From Neelides folsomi (lineage: Eukaryota; Arthropoda; Collembola; Neelipleona; Neelidae), in assembly GCA_034687125.1 (NCBI GenBank), contig JAQGBZ010000014.1:415012-479011 (forward strand): DNA of 64,000 bases, read 5' to 3'. The notes under the pieces are model-generated. The model worked only from the letters and a program-made list of their open reading frames with translations. It made no database searches and was not told the DNA's origin. A program made the position numbers and the translations under genes. Shown one piece after another: positions 1-14,500 of the stretch. Position 1 is the first letter of the stretch. Every line of letters starts with the position of its first letter.

Positions 1-27
1 TATTTTATTACCTAACTAAATTTTTAC

Positions 28-1793
28 CTTTAATAACATTGAGCCCTAAATCAATTCCAGTATAATCGGAAAGTTCAAATGGTCCCATTGGATAACCTGC
101 ACCAAGCTTCATTGCGACGTCAATATCCTCGAATGATGCATCTCCTATAAAGATAATCGTCAATGTTTTTGACTTTATTAATTTTATATCATGATAAATT
201 TTTTCTTGCCTCTTTCGACCATCCTTATTGCCTCCATGCTATAAGGAATCAATAAGCGGTTGACAATGAAACCAGGAGTGTCTTTACAGCTCACTGTCAC
301 TTTCCCTATGAATTTTCCCCATGCCGTCATCTTCTCGAATGTCTCATCTGAGGTTTCGTTGATACGGATCACTTCGAGGAGTTTCATCATTGGGACCGGA
401 TTAAAGAAGTGAAGTCCACCGAAACGATCCTTCCTCTTTGAATCAATGGCAATTTCTGTGATTGGAATTGAGGAAGTGTTACTTGTAAATATAGCATGTT
501 CAGGAGCACACTGAAAAGGAATTCAATTTTAATTTCTTTCAATTTTTGCTTTTACAATATTTTAATTTGCATAAAATACAAAAATTACTTTATCAATTTG
601 AGAAAAAAGCTTTTGTTTTAGTGCAAGATTTTCAATGATTGCTTCAATTACTAAATCAGTCTTTTCAACAGATTTCTCAACATTTGAATTGAAATTAATT
701 CTTTCAAATGTCGACTTTACAAAATTTTCTCCTTTTACTGGATCATCCTATAAATCATAATTAGAAACAAACGTAAGATACATTAGATAACTACTTTATT
801 AATTAAGTTAACTTGAAAGTAAAGATAGGTATGTACTTGTATATGCAGATCTATACATATTATACAGTAAGATCTTAGGTCTAACAATATGGTAAGAAGG
901 TAAACATATGTGGGTTTGCAATTTAAAACGGGGTATCTCAAAATTTTAAATCGTTACTTAAATATTTAAATTGAATTTTAGAAAAATTTAATTAATAGTT
1001 GTTATTCGGATACTAAACCAAAAATGAACTTAATGAGTTAATTGCGGATGTGTACAAATTACAAAATGCGATACTCTTTATTTAGCTCTTGATGAGAAAA
1101 ATTTCAATTTTCACATCTTTTATTTCCTAATCTCATCCTTTTTAATACATGTTAAATATTCAACTATTAAACTAATCAAATGGTTTTTCAACGTTTAATG
1201 AGTACATAGGGTTAAAGATAAATGTAAACCCTATAAATATGCAGTTTATATGTTCTAAAAGATTGGCAAATTGATCATAATTGGGTTTAAACACATCATT
1301 AAATTGCTGTACTATCATAGTATTTAATAAAAATATAACTAGTAAAATTCAAATCGTTAGTAACTGTGAAAATAAATTCTAATTTTGATATACCCCTTTT
1401 TAAATTGCAAACTCATATATATTAGGTACCTTGAAAAGTTTCTTCGAAATCCTTTGAAGACTTTGCTGTATTATGTTTTGTGAATTAGCCAAGAGTTTGT
1501 CATTCAAGTCGACCAAGTTTACATTGCAAGAAGCTTGAGCGGCAACCTAAAGAACATTGGTAATACTTGATTAATTAAGACTAATTACTAATTAAATTAC
1601 AATAGGTAAAAGTATTTGAAGACTCAAAAGAGGAAAGTTAAAGAATCAAAGAAATGTCAATATGATGATTTCAAACCTGAGCAATTCCTGTCCCCATCAA
1701 ACCTCCTCCAATTACAGTCACATTATTTATTACGTTTTTCGTTACACCAGTTGAATATGATCGAGACAAAGTTTGAAGCCCTTTAAGAATCAT
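28..1793 (-). CDS. HADH: 3-hydroxyacyl-CoA dehydrogenase, mitochondrial (3' end cut by window edge)
   Basis: This enzyme oxidises L-3-hydroxyacyl-CoA to 3-ketoacyl-CoA with NAD+ in mitochondrial beta-oxidation. Exons on the minus strand are 1793-1677, 1546-1430, 747-589, 510-210 and 144-28, giving about 270 residues. The gene continues past the left edge, so roughly the last 45 residues are missing. The start was chosen because it precedes a basic, Ser-rich presequence. The NAD-binding Rossmann motif [13 protein letters not shown] lies at about residues 27-39. The family core LHFFNPVP (with the catalytic His) and [12 protein letters not shown] are intact, followed by YPMGPFEL. The fourth intron (209-145) begins with GC instead of GT; only that choice restores the conserved ER-GDAS join. 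It lies head to head with ACTR10, 740 bp apart. Confidence 0.95.
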
Positions 1794-2533
1794 TTTAAAA
1801 AAGAAAGCTACACGGATGGGAATACTTTTCTATTCTTGATCAAGGAATCTGATCACCAACTGAAAGTTTAACAAAGTTTAACTTTTAGCAAAATGATACA
1901 AGTTAAACCTCTTGAAAACGGGATATAACTACAAACAGATATAATGAGAAAAGGTGAAGAGAATATAAAAACTAATTAAATGTACCAAATATTACCTATG
2001 TACTCTTACCAAATGACAGAGAGATATAAACTCTGTCAATTGAGGAGCACTTCAATGAGGTTCATGTTTCAATATTTCATTCAAGGTTAGTTCTCCGGCT
2101 TTTTAACTATCGAGCATGGAGCTAACCAAAGTTCACTTCATGTTTAATATCTTTATACTCGTATATATTGCACACGCAATATTGTATTACAAAATGTATG
2201 AGAATGTGAGCATTCGAGTATACCATTCCGACAAGTACAACATAGAGTACGAGCACACAAGTGTACCAATTGAATTCATTTAAGCCTTTGCTTTTTGGGG
2301 AATATTGAACTTGTGCGAAGGCTGATTTTTAGATCCTGCTTGGCTCGAAATGAAAAAATATAAAGTAGAGTATGATATGAAGTGAAGTATCAAACATTTG
2401 ATTTTGATTATTTATTTCTAATTTCCAATTTATGTCTTTGTTAAATTTTCTTATAAAGATTAATTCATTTGTTTAAAATCAAATATACAAGATTCACATT
2501 TTAATTCATCATTATTGACGAAAATCTTTTACA
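1794..2533. promoter_or_regulatory. shared upstream spacer of HADH and ACTR10
   Basis: This 740 bp spacer separates two divergent start codons, so it must hold the promoters or 5' UTRs of both genes. It is AT-rich. I see no clear TATA box and no coding potential. Treating it as one bidirectional promoter is inference from the arrangement. Confidence 0.4.
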
Positions 2534-4894
2534 ATGCCTATTTATGAAGGGATTGGACTCATAAATGACAAGGCTCCTGTTGTGATTCAATTTGGGCACA
2601 CGGTCACAAAGTAAGTTCAAGAAGAACATAAATTTTACTTTTGTGTGTTTAATTTAACCATATAATTAACAAATTTCTGAATTTAAAGATAACAAATTAA
2701 TTAATAAGGTCCTTTAATTAATGAAATTATTTCGGTTGTATCTAGGGCTGGTTTTGCGGGTGAGGTTTCTCCAAGATGTATTATTCCATCAGTAGTAAAA
2801 GATAGAAGGTATTTGAACAAGAGCAGAAGAATTTACGATTATACATCTGAAGACGATTTGTATCATTTACTCGTGGAATTCCTGCACTTCATTTATAATA
2901 AGTAATAGAATGAATAAAACCTTATAAAATATTTTAATTATAACATTTAATAAATAAAAATAGAGTTTTTTAAATAGCTTAAAAATTGACTATGAAAATA
3001 ATCCATATTATTTTTTTCAATTAAATAAGACATCTTCTTATCACACCAAAGGACAGAAAAGTTGTCATTGTGGAGTCAATATTTACCAAAACTCTCGAAC
3101 GACGAATTATTGGGAAAGTTTTATTCATTCATTATGAAGTTTTTAATGTATTGTGGATTCCACATCATTTGGCAACTGTTTGCGTTACCGGTTCAGATAC
3201 TGGCCTTGTCATCAATATTGGCAGCGAAGAGGCGATTGTTGTTCCAGTACATACAGGTTTGAATTGCAGAATTTAATTTTATCCTGTTAGTATACCATAA
3301 AAATATTATGAAAAAGTAATAAAATATAGTAATTTTATCTTATTTAGGAATAACCTTCTTATCCAGCATAAGCTCGCAGGAATTGGGATCAAATGCTTTT
3401 GATAAGTAATCTTAAACATTTAAATATATTTTATTTATGATTTCAATGCCAAAAAACTATTACATATATATAATGTTCTTAAGGGTGTAAGTAAACAAAA
3501 GTAATTAAGCCTAGCTCCTACAATAAGCTACTGGCTCAATATTTTAAAAAACTTCTTATACATAAGTTGTTCAGATTTGGATGATTGAAGTCTAAGGGGA
3601 GTTGATTTGTTTTAAAAGTTGTCCACTACCTCAAAAAAAACGTCGCAATGTGGAGGGTTTTTAAAACTTTTAGCTCCTAGAACTTCGAATCTATCGCCTT
3701 TTTCATATGAGTTTATATACCAATCCAATCCGAAATTGTGTTTTATTTTGCTAAGGGGTAGTACTTTTTTGAATAAACCTTCTGTTAAAGAAATATTAAC
3801 GATAATTAACAATTTGGGGACTTTTAACTATTGTCTTCTTTATTTCGCGTGTCCAAGGACCCATAGTTGCATAAATAATTATTCAAATATTAAATAAGTG
3901 CTCTGAAAGGGGCTTTTGCTAATTTAATACATTTGGTTACTAATTCAATCCCTACCCCGTTTGAACATTTTTTAATATTTTGAATAATTCAACTATGGAA
4001 TGGACACATGTGATTGAAGAAACAATAAAATATGGTCTTTCTTTGACTTTCCAGCTTAAGTTTCATTGAATTGTTTATTGATAGGAATCTTCAGAACTTG
4101 ATAGATACGCAACATGAGGAGAAAATTAATTTGAAAGCTCATGAATTAGAAGACCTCAGAGTTAGAACTTGCTTCGTTACTTCATTGGAAAGAGGCAAAT
4201 TAATTCAAGATGAAAAATTAGGAGAACTCAAAAAATTTGCTAAATCATTCGATTATGATCCAAGTGATAACAACGTCTTCAAGATAGAAGGAATCGTGAG
4301 GGAAAGCGCAGCGGAATTTTGGTTTCGCAATGAAGATTTGGACGGGATTTCTTTACCTATAATGATTTTAGATTCGTTATTACGGGTACTTCCAATATTT
4401 TTATAATAATTTCCAATCATTAACACGCAAATGATTCAAATGCTTATAAAAATAAATATACTTTTAGTAGAACAAGTAGCAAAAGTAGTCTATGAAAGAG
4501 AAGTTTATAAACAAAACTTCATTTTAAAATTTTAACTTTATAACAGGTTCCGATTGATGCAAGAAAAGTTTTGGCGAAATCCATTATTTTAACCGGCGGA
4601 ACTCTTATGATTCCTGGATTTAAAAGGAGACTTTTAGAAGAATTAAACGCCCTTTCCAAGACGTACAACAATGGACAGTGTTCTGAATATGAATTTAGGA
4701 TATTTGAAATGATAGCTAAAGAAAATTGGATTGGATGGCTTGGTGGGGCAATATACGGAACGACCGAAGCCATGAATTTAAGAAGTTTGTCCAAAGAGAA
4801 TTTTCTCAAAACTGGTGTTATTCCAGATTGGTCCAGTCCAGATTTGGGATCTACCACTTCTGGACAGAATGTAATCTCATCAAAAAGTCTTTAA
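2534..4894 (+). CDS. ACTR10: actin-related protein 10 (Arp11), dynactin pointed-end subunit
   Basis: Arp11 caps the pointed end of the dynactin Arp1 filament. Exons are 2534-2610, 2746-2901, 3030-3256, 3348-3405, 4085-4385 and 4547-4894, giving 388 residues; vertebrate ACTR10 is about 417. All joins keep phase. Family landmarks follow in order: the MPxYEGxG start, KAGFAGE, PRCIIPSVVKDRR, a VVIVES block, LRVRTCFVTSLERG, MILDSLLRVPIDARK, the TGGTLMIPGFKRRLLEE actin-fold motif, WLGGAIYGT and a C-terminal TGVIPDWSSP. An inverted-repeat element starts only about 12 nt after the stop codon, so it lies in the 3' UTR or immediate flank. The start is supported by the family N-terminus. Confidence 0.94.
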
Positions 4895-4905
4895 GTAATT
4901 GACGA

Positions 4906-5406
4906 GCCTAATCGTAAAACGACCACAGATCGAGTTTTTTTCAGTTTTTCTCCGTTTCCTGCGAGATTCCGAAATTACCCTAAATTTTTAATATAAGAAC
5001 TACATTCTCTATAATGGGCTATTTGAAAACATAACAAACAAAATAGAAAAATGTGTAATTAATCCAAGATTTAAGGGCTAAATTAAAATATAGAATATTT
5101 TAAAAATCAGAAACATAGAAAAACGGAAATTTTGTATGTTAAAGAAGGAGAAATTATAGCTTTTGCTTTAAAGGTTATCATAAGCATTGATTTCGAGTGG
5201 TGTAGTTACATAATGTATCTTTCACGATTCGACGGGCTAGAATTAAGGTTTTTAATAAGAAAAATTGATTGATTAAAAAACTCAATAGTTCTTTTAAAAT
5301 CCACTTAGGATTTGCTAATTGCAAATTTTAGGGTAATTTCGGCGTTTCGGCGGAAACGGAAAAAAATGAAAAAAACTCACTCTGTGGTAGTTTTACGATT
5401 CAGGCC
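4906..5406. mobile_element. foldback / MITE-like element with ~80 bp terminal inverted repeats
   Basis: The left arm (4906-4988) and the reverse complement of the right arm (5324-5406) align over about 80 bp with few mismatches. Both arms contain ATCGTAAAAC, then CCACAGA, GAGTTTTTTTCA, TCCGTTTCC and CGAAATTACCCTAAA, in that order. The roughly 335 bp centre is AT-rich with no usable ORF. This fits a non-autonomous DNA transposon. I could not define a clean target-site duplication. It sits directly 3' of ACTR10. Confidence 0.75.
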
Positions 5407-5951
5407 TTCAATTTTTCTAAAGTATTCTAATCGGTTCTCATGTCTAATGTACTGTAGTATTCTTTAGAGTTAATCCCTTTTTGTCGAATATTTTATTGTA
5501 TAAGAATATACCATGTTACATTTTAATAATTATTTGTCATTTTTATGAATAAACATTTTAACTTCAAATGTAATTTTCCAACAGTTGTTGGTTCATGTGA
5601 TTTTTGCATACACCATTTATAAAGTATAACACCAATTAATCGAACATTTCGTTCAGAATTAATTTCATTAAATAGAATTTTAAATAATATAAATAAATAG
5701 TAAATAATAAAAGCAAGTGCACGTAATACGTGCGTGCATTCAATGCATGTACATGTATGTATGTGTTTAATGCCTATGACGAATTGTTCCATCTGTTGGG
5801 TTTAAGATTGGCAAATAATGGATTGGATCTTCGCGCTGGTCTTCCCTTGAGATCTCCAGAAGAGCGATCGTGTGAGCTTGTGAAATAAATTTGATTTCAT
5901 TCGCAAATTCAAACAATTCCGACTAACAACTTGTAAAATTAGATTGTTGAA
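5407..5951. other. intergenic spacer before the acyl carrier protein gene
   Basis: This AT-rich spacer lies between the foldback element and the NDUFAB1 start codon. A short alternating purine/pyrimidine stretch with repeated GCATGTACATGTATGTATGTG-like sequence lies near 5740-5766. Otherwise nothing is recognisable. The last part must be the NDUFAB1 promoter and 5' UTR. Confidence 0.4.
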
Positions 5952-6891
<940 letters not shown>

Positions 6892-7721
6892 GCAAATGGT
6901 GACTTAATTTTTAGTACACAACTCAATGACTGTTAAACTTTAAACGATGAGTAAAAATGAAAAATTTAGATCCGTGAAATCGAGTCCTTAGAGGAATCTT
7001 TATGTAGTTGACTGAAAATCATCAAAGAACACCAATGCCACGAACCCAATTCTAGTTAAATATGATTGTTTATCTAAAAAATAAAGGCTCTTAATTCATT
7101 TCTTAAACATTTGTATTGCCAATTTTTATTTTTAAACAAACAGCAGAAGCATAAGTTATTTTCATAAGGCATCTCATAAAATCGTGTGCCAACCATCGTT
7201 GAATTTGCATGATTACATAATACTTTTATTAACAATAATGATAATAATTTTTATCGATTTCAATTACAAAATGGAATGCTTCGGCATAAACGAAACATTA
7301 TAATCCAAAACTATTAGCAGTTTTAAGATTGAATAAAAAATACGAATTGTTAAAAAATCCAGAAAAGTACTTTAAAGCAAATTAATTTACATTAATTTTT
7401 AATTAATTACAGATAACACAAAACCAGGTAAAAGTCAAAATTGACTAATAATTATGAATAATGCTAAAATAAATTATTATCCTATTAGGCATATGATTAG
7501 TATAAATTACTAAGCTAAAATCAACAAATACATTAAAGTTTTATACTTATTACGTTATAAACATTTTAATATTGAAAGTAAATTAAAAATATTCTTTAAA
7601 ATGGGCAAGTAAATACATTGTTGTCTTTTACTTAATTAATAATTATATAAACCAACTCGCCTATTATAATAGAGCAGCAAATATTTGGATGAAACAATTT
7701 AAAAGCATAGGTAGCCGGAAT
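6892..7721. other. convergent 3' spacer between NDUFAB1 and CCZ1
   Basis: This very AT-rich spacer lies between the stop codons of two converging genes. It holds the NDUFAB1 3' UTR with AATAAA at 7080-7085. I see no ORF and no structured repeat. Confidence 0.5.
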
Positions 7722-10147
7722 TCAATCTTGAAAGAATATATTTGTTAAATGAGCATCAGTCAATTTTCGCATCTCCTCTGTAAATCAGACATATGCATTG
7801 TTAAACCTTGATCAAAGGATCAAACCAATCTATTGAGTTATTGTTAATTATGTAGATATTTTAATAATTAGTTAATGGGAGTTATCAAAGATATTAACTT
7901 GTCCTTACCATCAATATCAATTAAGTTGGATCCTTTATGATTGAACATGGCATAAAATTCTCTCTTGTTCGACACTTTTGCAATGACCCAAGATTCAGAT
8001 ATCATCTTTACAACAATCTCACCATTCTCTGAAATTCTAAATGTAAAAAGCAATTGTAAAGTTATGAAATATATCAATGTTATGTAAAATATAATATGGT
8101 ATCTTTCTATACTATTGTAAATAGTACAGATACACGTTAGAGAATACTTATTGTATTATGTAATGATGTAAAGTTCATATTTTTAAATTCCAAAACATTT
8201 TGCTAGATCAATCACATTCTTACTTTGTAAGATCAAAATTTAAATCAGCTAACAACTTGTACGGATCTGGTTCGCACATACATCCAGGGGAAATTTTTTG
8301 AGCAAGATTCAAGTTGTTAAAATAAACGTATTTGACTGTGTTCAAGTTGGGATCTGATGAATTTGAGACATTGTTTTGAGATGCGGTGTTCGATGATTTG
8401 CTTAATTCTTTCGCAATTTTAGAATAATTCATACTTAAAAACGACTCCAATCCATTGATAAACTTTCGGTCAAGGTCTTGGTTTTCTATTTAATAAATAA
8501 GTCAATTAAATTCATTAATGATTAATGATTAGCTACATATATATTTATAACGTAATATTTTAGAGGCATTGATATTAAATGTTTGGGTTATTTAATGTAG
8601 TTTACCTTCAAAGAACATTGTCAGATACGATTGTTCAGCTTTGTAGATTAGAACATGATATCTCTTTCTATTTGAAATTTCAAATCCTTCTTGAATTTCG
8701 TCCTCGCCTTCCGATTTGTTGTTGTTGTGAACTAAGTTGGAGATTTCAGCCAAAGTCACATGTGATTCCCTTTTAAATATCATTCCATAAGTCGATTGTT
8801 TATCTGCTCCGGAATGAAAATGTTGTGACAGAAGTTCTTTGATCAAATATTCATAAACCACCCGAATGTCATTATGCCCGATCCCACTCCTACAATTTAA
8901 AGAAACTTTATTAAAAATTGAAAATCGCTATATATTAAATGTGATTTTTAAATAAATATAGAGAAGAATAGAAGAATGAATAGGTAGGCAGCTATTTAGC
9001 TATGTTATGATTATAGTTTTTGCTTACCAAATAAGTTTGTCTCTTTGAAGTAACAATAAATATTTGATTTGTGGCCAACTGAGCAAGAGAAGATTGACGA
9101 AGCATTGAACGTCTAAAAATATTTGTCTCTCAAGTGAAAAATATTTTAATCCTTGTAAAATATCCAAAACTCCACTAGATGAAGGATCGATTTTCTTTAC
9201 AACCTTAAAAGAGACCAAGGATATGTTTAGTGTTGCATGTAAGATGTAGTTAAATTAAAATTGTCTTACGGCATCATAAAACTTTCCAAAAATTGCTTTG
9301 AGCTCGTCATATCCTTTATGTTGAAGAACATCTTCTAAACTGTTGTGCAAAAACACGAATTTGTGATAAATTCGGGAAATTATTGCACGGAAGACATTAT
9401 CTTGAACTTGATCGTCTTGATATTCCGTACATTTCAATCCTTCTGGGCTCGTTTTAACTACTGATGGAATGGAAATCACCTATTCAAATACAATATTAAC
9501 AATTTTAGATTTTTGGTTTTGTATTATAATGTGTTTTCATTTTTTAAGATTAGTTTAGATTTTCTACCAATATTGAGTAAAGCAAAGGCTTACCAATACA
9601 AACCAAAATCCAGGTTCTGGTTCAAGAAAAATATATCTTGATTTTAACGTATGAAGTGAGTCGCAGTAATCTTTACTAAAATTACTATTGAAATATTCAA
9701 TATTAATCTCAAATAGATTTAATTATTATAATTAAGTCAAAATAAAAGTCGATGAATATTAATGATAATATCAAATAGAAATTAACACTTACTCGGAAAA
9801 TTTAATAATAGCTTCACATAATCCTACTTTTTTCAACATCGTATCATCATCCAAGTCTTTTGGGTAAAAATATAAAACCTTTTCAATTTCCTGAAAAAGC
9901 AATGATTTGTTTACATCATTAACTACACATTAAGTACAATAATACTGATAATACTTATAAGTAAATACTAAATTACAATAAATTTTATTAGTTTATAGCT
10001 TATAAAATATTAAGACATCTTGATAAAAATTACAAAATTTTGTGTATTTGGATTTCTTACATTTTCTTCATTCCCAAACTTTGAGTTGAAAATAAATAGC
10101 TCTTTCATTTGACAAGATGATGCTTGAAGTATCACATTTTCTTCCAT
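7722..10147 (-). CDS. CCZ1: vacuolar fusion protein CCZ1 homologue
   Basis: CCZ1 with MON1 forms the guanine-nucleotide exchange factor that activates Rab7 on late endosomes. Nine exons on the minus strand are 10147-10061, 9890-9793, 9675-9594, 9479-9270, 9203-9028, 8889-8606, 8485-8224, 8036-7909 and 7777-7722. They encode 460 residues; human CCZ1 is 482. Family landmarks are an N-terminal longin part with FYPKDLDDD and KKVGLCEAII, a DILQGLKYFSL segment, the LLLQRDKLIWSGI strand, KYVYFNNLNLAQK, and the terminal block with VVKMISESWVIAK, NLIDID and TNIFFQD. The last exon encodes only 17 residues plus the stop, and its family match fixes the C-terminus. The gene converges on NDUFAB1. Confidence 0.93.
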
Positions 10148-11564
10148 TTTCTTAATCTTTTATTCTTTACAAAGGGCGTTATCTCTTCTTGAAAATAATA
10201 GTTTATGATGATGGGATTTTATTGACTTTATGTTTGACTTATTTAATTCAAAAAGAATTTTTTTGTAATTTAGTTATTATTATACTAAATTAACCTTAAA
10301 TTAGTATATAATTTTGATATGTTAAAATGTGCTTTACTTTAACTTGCCTACGCCTTATTAACTCCAATCCTAATCTAATGTTATGAATGGTAGATATATA
10401 ATTTGATATCAAAAATCAAGATGAATCAGTGATCAAATCATTGACTTTAAAATGGGGAGAAATGCTTTGAAATAAAGCATTTACCGCTGGTTGCTTCCTG
10501 TATATAAAGTTAAGTTAAGTTAAGACAAAAGTGAGGGTAAATTGATAAAATAGATAAGTCATATGAAACTATTTTAAGTAAAAGAAGGGTTTTGGAAGCC
10601 TTCTAGACTTTTACAATGAGATGCGGATATAGGTAAACGAATATAATGAATCACATTAATAATAAATAAATGATTATATTTTTACTTAAAACTAATTATC
10701 TACATTTAAGATGAATAATTTCTCACTGACACTGATCGTGAGAGAAAGCTTCAAAGTTGGTTGGAAGCATTAGAGCATGCCAAATAAATAAATGAAATAA
10801 ATAGTAAGTACCACCTTTGTGTACACTGAACAATGTAACAATAATCATAACTCCTTACATTAAAGACTTTAAAGATGTGCATGGTAGGAATTGTTCATGG
10901 TCTTTGATTGCTCAAATCACTTTCTGTGAAGTCATTAAGAATGGAAATGGGAATAAAAATGCATAAGGATTTGGTATTCTTTTTTACTTTCGTTTATTTC
11001 TATTATCTGTAATTAGGAATATATGTTCATTTGGTTAAAGTTAAAAGGACAGTTGATATTTTATATCAAAAACAATGATACATATTAAGATATCGATACA
11101 TTTTATTAATATAGATAAGAGTATTATTAATAAATTTGTTTAAATTCTAAATTTTATTTGAAGCCTAAAATGTATTATAGTGAAATACCTGAAATACATA
11201 GAAAAATAAAGCTTTGTTATTGTGAAAAATAAATAATGAAGTTGGGTTGTTGAAGTTTACAATTAAAATTGCTTAAAACAAGCGAAATGCAGAGTTTAAA
11301 TAGTTGATTTCTAAACTAGAATAAAAATTAGATTTTATTTAGGTAAAGTCCCAATAATCTACAGTAGTGAGACTTGAATAATTTTTCCTTTAAAATATCA
11401 AGATTGCAAATCAAACAATAAAATATATTGGTAGATATATATATGGCTTTAATTTTGTCAAGTTCAATAGCCTGGGATAAATAATCGAAAAGTTATTTAT
11501 AAGTTTGTCATTATTTAAAAGAATATTTTCATCTAAAAGCTTTTAGTCGAGATGATTTATATTT
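10148..11564. other. intergenic spacer
   Basis: This AT-rich spacer lies between the CCZ1 start and the stop codon of the next minus-strand gene. A short run of tandem TTAAG units lies near 10508-10524. I see no coding exon and no RNA gene. Confidence 0.4.
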
Positions 11565-14500
11565 TTAATATCCTTTGGACGAATCATAGCGACTGGTCCC
11601 CCTTGACCTTTGTCTCCGACTCATTGAGAGAGTGAAAGGATTTCTTTTCACCGAACTTGTCGGTTCCAAAGTCACCGTCACCGTCTTGGTCTTCACAACC
11701 GTCACGGTCTTCTCTTTCAACTCCGGGCAACGATCGTACACAGGGAAATCCTGAGTGGTATCATAGCTCGGTTCGAGCAAATATTCCCTATCGTACACTT
11801 CCTCCTCAGGACTTTCCCCTCGCTTGGAACGACGCGTATAGTAACGGGCATATTCCGACTCTTGGTTGGGATTTTCATCCTCAGTGGCCAAGGCCTTTTC
11901 GTAGGATCCTCTGGACCCATATTGAGCATATTGATAAGGATCAACTTCGTAAACTTGTTCAACCTTTGTTTTCTTGTTCGCTTGCTTCCTTCCTTTTTTC
12001 CTCTTCCGACCTCCTGATTTGTTCTCCTTGTATGCTTCGGTCGACTCGACCGAAACGACTTTTGGTGCGGAAGACACAGCTTGGCGTGCAAATTCAACTT
12101 CCGCTGTCTCTCTTGCGGCTCTTTCGTACTGCCGCTGAGGTTGGATTTCTGGAACTAGTGTTTGGGTTATGGGAGAGTTGACAGCAGCCGCTGGGACGAT
12201 CTGGCTAAAACTGGCACGGATCGTCGAAGTCAGCGTTTGGACCTCAGTAGTCCATACATCGTATGTCTTGGTCCTACAATCATCCATAAATTATTTTAAT
12301 AATCGAATTCATACTTTAACAATTAATTATTTCTTAATTGCAGATATAACTTAATATGGCTAGTTAAATATTTCCAAGTTTAAACAATTTTGACGGTGGA
12401 TTTTTTGTCTACTTTATCCTGTGGTTTTAATAACACGTTTATTTCTGTAATGATTGGACCTGAGGGATTAAATAAAGTAAATTGAAGCATGGAGGAAGAG
12501 GAAGTTTGTTAGGAGTGAATAACCATTTAATAGAGCTTCTAAATTGTCGGCAAAAAATCATTTTATCAATCAAGATAGATATTAAGAGAACGAGAGTGAA
12601 ATTAAGACAATGATGTTAAATGAGTGAATGTGATCTAAAAGGGAAAGATGTTTCCGCCGAACAACGTGGAGACCTCGTGATGGTGGTAGGTACAGGTTTG
12701 TTCCCAAAAAGTAGCGGAATGGTGAGGACGGCTGTGCTGGTGAGAGTGGTTTTGAACGAGGTGGTGGTAACATATGTCTGCAGCGTCTCAGTTTGAGGAA
12801 TTATGAGGTTTTGAGTGATTGCTCCTGCTGGGAACGGTTGAAGGAATCCTCCAAGATTCACGGCCCCATTTCCCAACCCGCCCAGGGGGTTGCTTTGAAC
12901 GGGTGAAGTGCCTCTCTGCTGCAGAAGTTGGTACAGGAGAAGATTCGTCAATTGACAGCTTGCCAGCAAACCTGAACACATTCAATAGGAAAAATATAAA
13001 ATGGGCATTTTCTCCACTTCGTTTCACCTTACAATTGAATTTCATTATATCAATACAATATTCTTCATTTTCCAATTCAACATTACTCCCCCGCATATTT
13101 TTATGAAAGAAGTTTATCACGCTGATTTGATTGGTCATAACTCTGAAACATGCTCCAAAAAATCATTTTATTTCCTACTTTCAATATTTTTGGGATCTTC
13201 AATCCGTTTTTTGCTGCTTCTGGTCTTACTATTAATAAAGATATTATATGAATTACATATATTGTACGGTTGCATAGTACATACTATACAACAAATATTT
13301 ACGATTTTCGTACGTGGGATATTACGTGGGTAGGAATAATTTCATTGAATTAAAAGTAGAGTGGGTGCGTAACGTGAGACACTTTTCGCGTGACAAGGAA
13401 AGAGGACAAATGTGAATTGTGACTTACCGACTCAAACAGAGCAAAGTGAAAATGAAACTCGCCCTTGACACTCAAACAAGATTGTCATATTAATGATAGA
13501 TTAGCAAAGCTTGGCAAATGAACTTACATAGAGGTAAGTATCCAAAAATCCTGCAATTGAGCTAATTTTTCTTACCTTATCAAAATGTCTTATTAAAGGT
13601 TTGTACATATTTATAACAAAATAATGTATTCATGAGTTAATTGTTTAATTGAACATACGTAACAATATTATACAATACATACTTGAAATAGCATACTTGA
13701 AAGTTCATTTTGATGACAATAGCATTGACTTGGTATTATTCCAATTTGCTGTAAATGACCTTTGAATGCATTTTCTAATTAAGACAATTAAAAGTGGAAA
13801 AAAATTACGCCTTCTATTCTTAAATATCAACCTCGTCCTTCTAATATTAATTCATTGTAAAGTAGATTTGAAGAATGTGAATAGAATGTGCGTATAATGT
13901 GATGTGTGTTTATCTTATATGTAACGTATTGTGTTTATTATAAATAATAATAATAATAGGATATAAATGATGTGATGAATTTACGAGGTGCTGTCTATTG
14001 GAGAAGGAAAGGGATTGAGTTTACTTTAATTGCTTACAAAATTGGCTATCGCTTATCGAATCTCTGATCTCAATCGCAAATTGAATTATGGTAAGTTGTT
14101 AGCCTCATGTATGCAAACTTGATTCAGCTCGGAATCTTTGAAATGTAATATTCGATGATTAGACTCTAACCATGCGGTTAAATATATAATTAATTAGTAA
14201 TTAATCATTGGAAATAAGGTGTGTCTAAGAAATGTCTCACGGCTCTTTCATGGTGGTGATCCTTTAACGAAATTATGACTTATGATTACTAATGAATCTA
14301 ATGCCTTTAATGGGTAACTAATTTAGTCAATTAATTAAAAAAAGCGTTATACGGAAATCTTTAGTCCATTCTAACAATGAAATGAGCATACATAGAGTAG
14401 TTAGGTAGTAATATTGGTATATGTATTTACTACAATTTCACCTGTAATTACAGTAAGTGAATGAATTTTTATTATGAATTTTTATTACATATACAGATAT

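Noticed and set aside
3619-3897. 92-codon plus-strand ORF inside ACTR10 intron 4
   Set aside because: It lies wholly within an intron with good splice borders, overlaps an opposite-strand frame, and shows no signal peptide or family motif.
11657-12181. 174-codon plus-strand ORF opposite the Thr/Val-rich exon
   Set aside because: It is a shadow of the minus-strand exon, which is longer, joins in phase and has a meaningful composition.
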